Origin: Pseudomonas guariconensis
Lineage (GTDB): Bacteria; Pseudomonadota; Gammaproteobacteria; Pseudomonadales; Pseudomonadaceae
DNA length: 64,000 nucleotides
Reading direction: 5' to 3'
Assembly: GCF_900102675.1 (NCBI RefSeq)
Contig: NZ_FMYX01000014.1
Location: 62,001-126,000 of the forward strand
Shown here: piece after piece, positions 60,499 to 64,000 of the stretch
Position numbering within the stretch: the stretch's first letter is position 1
How the letters are laid out: every line of letters begins with the position of its first letter
Notes under the pieces: model-generated
Told to the model about the DNA's origin: nothing
The model's input: the letters and a program-made list of their open reading frames with translations, nothing else
Databases searched by the model: none
Position numbers and translations under genes: made by a program

Positions 60499-60620
60499 CA
60501 GGGTGTCCTTGCGTTGCTGAGTGGAAGGAAGACCGCGACTTTGAACGCAAAGTATGACGATTTTTTGGCAAAACCATGAAAGGGTCGCCGAAACCCGTTC
60601 GTCACGGCCAGGATTGGTTT

Positions 60621-62597
60621 TCAAGATGTGTGATGGATGGCCTTGCCCTCGAAAACGAGCAGGCATGCCTGCTCGTGCCACGGTTGCAGCGTTTTGCCTG
60701 CCGTGGCCTTGGCGCCGATCAGGCGCATCTCTTCAGCACTGGCCGGGCGCAGGTCGCTGGTGGCGTTCAGGTCGCTGACGATTGCTTGCTCCTGGCGCGT
60801 GGTGCGTGTCTGGTCGCTACCGAACAGGCCAAACAGCTTGCTGTCGCGCTCGTGCTCGGTCGTGGTGATGCGGTTGCGATCGGCCTCGATGGCCAGCAGG
60901 CCCTTTTCGCTGAACAGGACCGAATCGCCCTGGCTGCTCAAGGTACTGCCCTTGACCGTGACCTGATCGGCGATGATGTCGAGATCGCCTCCTACCTTGA
61001 GCTCGCTGCCGGCCACCGTCTGACCCTGGCGTTCGTTGCCATCGCGTGAACCGAAGAAGGCGCCGGAGACCAGATCGCCCCGATAGTCGCGTTGTGTGCC
61101 TGTGTCCTGCAGGGTGGTCGTGGTCACGCTCACCTGACCGGCCTTGAATAGGGTGTCGCCCTGGCTTTGCAGGCGGCTGCCCTGCACCTTGAGCGTATCG
61201 CCGGCGGTCATCACGATGCGTCCGCCTTCCAGCTGGCTGGCGTTGGCGGTTTCCTTGTAGCGGTCGGTATCGCTGTCGCCGCGCCACAGGTGCTTGCGGT
61301 GGCGCACCTGTTCTTCGATCCGTTGACTGTCGATGCCGGCTTCGACATCGAGCTTGGCCGCGCTGTCGAGCCTCAGCTCGCCTCGGGTTCGAAGGTCCGC
61401 CACCACCAGGCGCATGTCATCGCCTGATTGCAGTGCGATCCCTTCGTCGGCGTGCAGCAGTGTCCCTTGTTGCTGACGGTCGGTGGTGGTGCGCTCGCGG
61501 TTGTAGGTCTCGGTGGTGACGAAGAGGAACTTGTTGTTCCATTGTTCGTGATCGCGCTGGAGGCTTTCCCGAGTCTTGGCGTCCAGGGTCAATTTGTTGC
61601 CGGCGGTGAATTCGATACGCCCGGCTTTGGCCTCGACGGCGTCGAGCGTCAGGTCGCCAGCTGCGGTCAACGCCAGTTCACCCTGCTCGGTGCGCAGACG
61701 CGCACGTTCATCGGCGGTGCCGCTGACGTGCAGGGTGCCTGAAGAACGGACGCTGATGCCATTATCCGCGCTCAATGGGGAAGGGCCCACGCGTACACCT
61801 GCACCTTCGGCAGTGCTTACCACCCGGATGCGCCCGGCACGCATGGCGCCGAACAGGCTGGCATCGATGCTGGCCGGGGCGCTGGGCAGGTGCTGAATGA
61901 TTTGCCCGTCCTGGGCATCGATGCGATTTCGCCCGACAGTCAGGTTCAGATCTGTGCGGGCATCGAGCGCCCCGTGCTGATCGATGCGTGGGGCGATCAG
62001 CTCCAGCGCCGCCTCGCGGTTGGATTGTCCGCCTTCGAGCACCTGCAGGGTACCGCTGGCGTTCAGGGTATCGAGAAAGCGGATCTGTTGATCCTGGATG
62101 TCCGGCGTGCCGACCAGCAGTCCGGCACGTGTGGTGTTGATGAAGCTGCCGCCATTGAGGGTGATGCCGTTGGGGTTGGCCAGGATGTAGTCGGCGGCGC
62201 GACCGAAAATCTCCTGCGGTCCCTCGATCAGCGAGGCGTTGCGGCTGACGACTTCGTTGAGGATGGTCGACGCGGCCTGGCCCTGGAATTGTGGATTGGC
62301 GTTCAGGGCTCCGACCAGTTGTGATTGGCCAGGCCGCAAGGCGTTGTTGAGCACCACGCCGGGCTTGGCGACGTTGTAGTCGAGGAACTGATTGTGGGAC
62401 AGGCCGCGGGCGTTAGGGGCGACGATGTCGATCACCGGTACGCCGTGGTTATTGTTGACGACCGGCGTACCGCCGGGCCCGGTGGTTGGTTGCAGGCCAT
62501 CTGCGGCCACGGCGCAGGAGCATGTCACCAGGGCGATGAAAATGGCCCAGCGCAAGACATCCGGGCTCACCGAGTGGGGGTGGGTAGTAAGGGTCAC
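60621..62597 (-). CDS. Short two-partner secretion exoprotein, probably truncated CdiA/FHA-like (TpsA)
   Basis: The protein has 658 residues from a GTG at 62597. The signal peptide ends at about CSCAVA-ADGL (residue 32). The TPS secretion domain follows (about 32-290), with NHGVPVIDIVAPNARGLSHNQF, a HNQFLDYNV motif and ILANPNGITLNG. The rest is the start of an FHA-like beta-helix (LRTEQGELALTAAGDLTLDA). Comparable CdiA-type proteins run to thousands of residues with a toxic C-terminus; here the frame stops at a TGA just after a foreign-looking tail (LQPWHEQACLLVFEGKAIHH) that contains a 22-base perfect palindrome. I read it as a truncated remnant that may still be secreted as a short exoprotein. 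It lies 24 bases after its transporter gene and has no immunity gene. Confidence 0.75.
   Translation of the reverse strand: MTLTTHPHSVSPDVLRWAIFIALVTCSCAVAADGLQPTTGPGGTPVVNNNHGVPVIDIVAPNARGLSHNQFLDYNVAKPGVVLNNALRPGQSQLVGALNANPQFQGQAASTILNEVVSRNASLIEGPQEIFGRAADYILANPNGITLNGGSFINTTRAGLLVGTPDIQDQQIRFLDTLNASGTLQVLEGGQSNREAALELIAPRIDQHGALDARTDLNLTVGRNRIDAQDGQIIQHLPSAPASIDASLFGAMRAGRIRVVSTAEGAGVRVGPSPLSADNGISVRSSGTLHVSGTADERARLRTEQGELALTAAGDLTLDAVEAKAGRIEFTAGNKLTLDAKTRESLQRDHEQWNNKFLFVTTETYNRERTTTDRQQQGTLLHADEGIALQSGDDMRLVVADLRTRGELRLDSAAKLDVEAGIDSQRIEEQVRHRKHLWRGDSDTDRYKETANASQLEGGRIVMTAGDTLKVQGSRLQSQGDTLFKAGQVSVTTTTLQDTGTQRDYRGDLVSGAFFGSRDGNERQGQTVAGSELKVGGDLDIIADQVTVKGSTLSSQGDSVLFSEKGLLAIEADRNRITTTEHERDSKLFGLFGSDQTRTTRQEQAIVSDLNATSDLRPASAEEMRLIGAKATAGKTLQPWHEQACLLVFEGKAIHHTS
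60655..60676. repeat. 22-base perfect palindrome at the 3' end of tpsA
   Basis: ACGAGCAGGCA reads the same on both strands and is completed by its complement without a spacer. On the minus strand TTTTC follows, so the palindrome could also work as a terminator. It lies 32 bases inside the frame end and marks the probable truncation point. Confidence 0.75.
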
Positions 62598-62621
62598 TGT
62601 TTTTTCTCTTTTGTTGTGTGA

Positions 62622-64000
62622 TCAGAGACTCAGGGTCCACTCCAGGACCCAGAGGCCAGGTTCCAGCGAGCGGCGGTTGCGTTCGCTGGCGTACAGGGCT
62701 CGTTGATAGTCCAGGCGCAGGTGATTGGCGGGAGGCCCTAGCACTACACCCAGGGCGCCCCCTGCGATCCGTTGGGGAGCGCTGGCGGGGGTGAAGCGGG
62801 TCCAGCCCAGGTCCAGGCCCAGGTGAGGGCGTATCTCCAATGTCCGGGAGAAGGGCAGGGGCTGGCTGAAGGTGTTGCGCCAGACCGCGCCGCTGGCACC
62901 GGCGACCGTGTCCTGACGCCAGCCGCGAACGGCGGCGTCGTCGCTAAGCAGCAATTGCTCGATGGCCGCAAGCGGTTGCTCGCTGTACTGAAGGTTCAAC
63001 TCGCTCTGCCAACGCCAGGGCCATTGCGCAGGCCCCTGGCGCAAATGCACGAAGCTGGCCCGGTACTTGCGCCAATGCGTTTGCGCAGCCCTTTCCGAGG
63101 GCAGCAGTGAATGCTCGGCGCCAAACCAGTCCAGGTTCTGGGACACGCCCACATAGGCGTTCCACAGTCCCCCTTCGAGCCACAGCAGGTTGAGGCCGGC
63201 CTCGAAGGTGGTCAGCGTCGGGCTTTGCTGCGCGATCGCCGTGTGTTGAATGCGGTTGACCAGTTGCTTGCGGTCCAGTCGGGCGAGCGCACTCAACATC
63301 CCTTGGCTGTTGCGCCATAGCAGGCGTTCCACGCTCAGGCCCTGGAGATGGCTTTCGCCGGTGCTGACCTGACGCCGTTGTGGCAGGGGAGCGCGATAAC
63401 GCATCCAGCTGGCGTTCACGGCCAGGCTCCACGGGCCGTAGGGCACGCTGTAATAGAGGTTCACACCTTGGCTTTGGCCGGGGGCGTCGAACACGGTCGA
63501 GGCCACGCCCAGGCGTAGGTCGTCGTTCAAGCCCAGTGGGCTGTCCAGTCCCAACCCAAGGTTGAGGCGATGACGACCGGTCAGGTCACTGCCACGGTTG
63601 TCCAGGCGGCTGTCCAGGTGCCAGCGCGAACCGGTGCGGCGCGGCTGGATGACCACGCGTGTACCATTTTGGATCTCGCCCGGTAGCAGGTCGGCGTTCA
63701 AGTCGTAGGCCCGCAGGCGATTGAGCTGGTCCAGGCCTTGCTCGAGTGCGGGCAGGTACAAGGGCTGACCGAGCAGGTCGGGAAAGGCGCCTCGCAAGGA
63801 AAGCGGCAGGTCGGTACCGGCCAGTTCGATGGATTCGACGAAGCCTTCGACGATGACGATAGCCAGTGGCTTGCCGGCCTGGGGCCGATGTGCCAGGTAA
63901 GGGCGGCTGGCCGGATAACCTGCCTGGACGTAGCTGTCGGTGATGGCCCTGAGCAGCGTGTTGACGTCGTCGACGCTCAGGCAAGGGCGCCACAGGGGAC
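62622..64000 (-). CDS. TpsB outer-membrane transporter (ShlB/FhaC/CdiB family), 5' part off the right edge
   Basis: The last 459 codons lie in the window. A POTRA-type part (AITDSYVQAGYPASRPYL; IVIVEGFVESIELAG) precedes the barrel. In the barrel, GTRVVIQPRRTGSRWHLDSR leads to the VRGW-like VRGWRQD (conserved lid-loop motif VRGY/F in the family), and the C-terminal strand ends WVLEWTLSL, with an aromatic/hydrophobic pattern suitable for assembly. It would thread the TpsA exoprotein across the outer membrane. The frame stays open to base 64000, so the start lies outside. A TTG at 63797 is internal, not a start. Confidence 0.88.
   Translation of the reverse strand, partial: PLWRPCLSVDDVNTLLRAITDSYVQAGYPASRPYLAHRPQAGKPLAIVIVEGFVESIELAGTDLPLSLRGAFPDLLGQPLYLPALEQGLDQLNRLRAYDLNADLLPGEIQNGTRVVIQPRRTGSRWHLDSRLDNRGSDLTGRHRLNLGLGLDSPLGLNDDLRLGVASTVFDAPGQSQGVNLYYSVPYGPWSLAVNASWMRYRAPLPQRRQVSTGESHLQGLSVERLLWRNSQGMLSALARLDRKQLVNRIQHTAIAQQSPTLTTFEAGLNLLWLEGGLWNAYVGVSQNLDWFGAEHSLLPSERAAQTHWRKYRASFVHLRQGPAQWPWRWQSELNLQYSEQPLAAIEQLLLSDDAAVRGWRQDTVAGASGAVWRNTFSQPLPFSRTLEIRPHLGLDLGWTRFTPASAPQRIAGGALGVVLGPPANHLRLDYQRALYASERNRRSLEPGLWVLEWTLSL

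Noticed and set aside
63795..63797. A TTG as the start of the TpsB transporter
   Set aside because: The frame continues upstream to the window edge with POTRA-like sequence, so the TTG is an internal leucine codon.

Overview
The window is a 64-kb stretch of a GC-rich Pseudomonas chromosome, most likely of the P. putida group. The evidence is the gene content and order: gltS, arcDABC, gap-edd-glk-gltR-gtrS-gtsABCD-oprB, hexR/zwf-pgl-eda, leuA, xseA, guaBA, cumA-tadA, mltF, purL. Intergenic palindromes of the P. putida REP type (a gcgg..taaa..ccgc core with cctgtgg/ccacagg ends) agree. Most of it is core metabolism. I see no tRNA, rRNA, insertion sequence, prophage or CRISPR array. Assignments rest on recognised motifs and gene order; no database search was run.

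Layout. 1-3.8 kb: start of kup, glutamate symporter gltS, a TyrR/PhhR-type activator and a small conserved protein. 3.8-10.5 kb: the arginine deiminase operon arcDABC (minus strand) behind a site that fits the oxygen regulator ANR, with a second arcD-like antiporter gene diverging from it. 10.5-16.1 kb: a haem acquisition locus (ECF sigma factor, anti-sigma factor, TonB receptor with a signalling domain, haem oxygenase, small membrane protein) led by a Fur-box-like palindrome. 16.2-33.2 kb: the Entner-Doudoroff/glucose regulon, comprising gap, edd-glk-gltR-gtrS, the ABC glucose transporter gtsABCD, porin oprB, a mutarotase-like epimerase, the repressor HexR and zwf-pgl-eda. Glucose enters through OprB and GtsABCD, is phosphorylated by Glk and oxidised by Zwf and Pgl. 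Edd and Eda cleave 6-phosphogluconate, and KDPG relieves HexR repression. Operator-like dyads before zwf and edd, and A-rich Crc/Hfq-type motifs before gtsA, oprB and the mutarotase gene, fit this circuit.

33.3-36.8 kb: three translationally coupled genes of unknown function: a cysteine-motif coiled-coil protein, a helical protein and a single-pass membrane protein. 37-43.7 kb: leuA behind a leucine-rich, apparently leaderless leader peptide, an M23 peptidase, xseA, a LysR regulator divergent from a TauE/SafE-type exporter, and a zinc-ribbon protein. 43.8-47 kb: guaB and guaA with a terminator. 47.1-50.4 kb: a 1081-residue toxin-like protein whose C-terminus carries the catalytic residue pattern of large clostridial glucosylating toxins. 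50.5-60.5 kb: cumA-tadA, mltF, purL, a small NIF3-like protein and a Tat-exported PhoX-like protein. 60.6-64 kb: a two-partner secretion pair made of a short, probably truncated CdiA/haemagglutinin-like exoprotein and its transporter, which runs off the right edge.

The best candidates for undescribed biology are the glycosyltransferase toxin, the three-gene operon beside eda, the leuA leader and the truncated exoprotein with its palindromic end.
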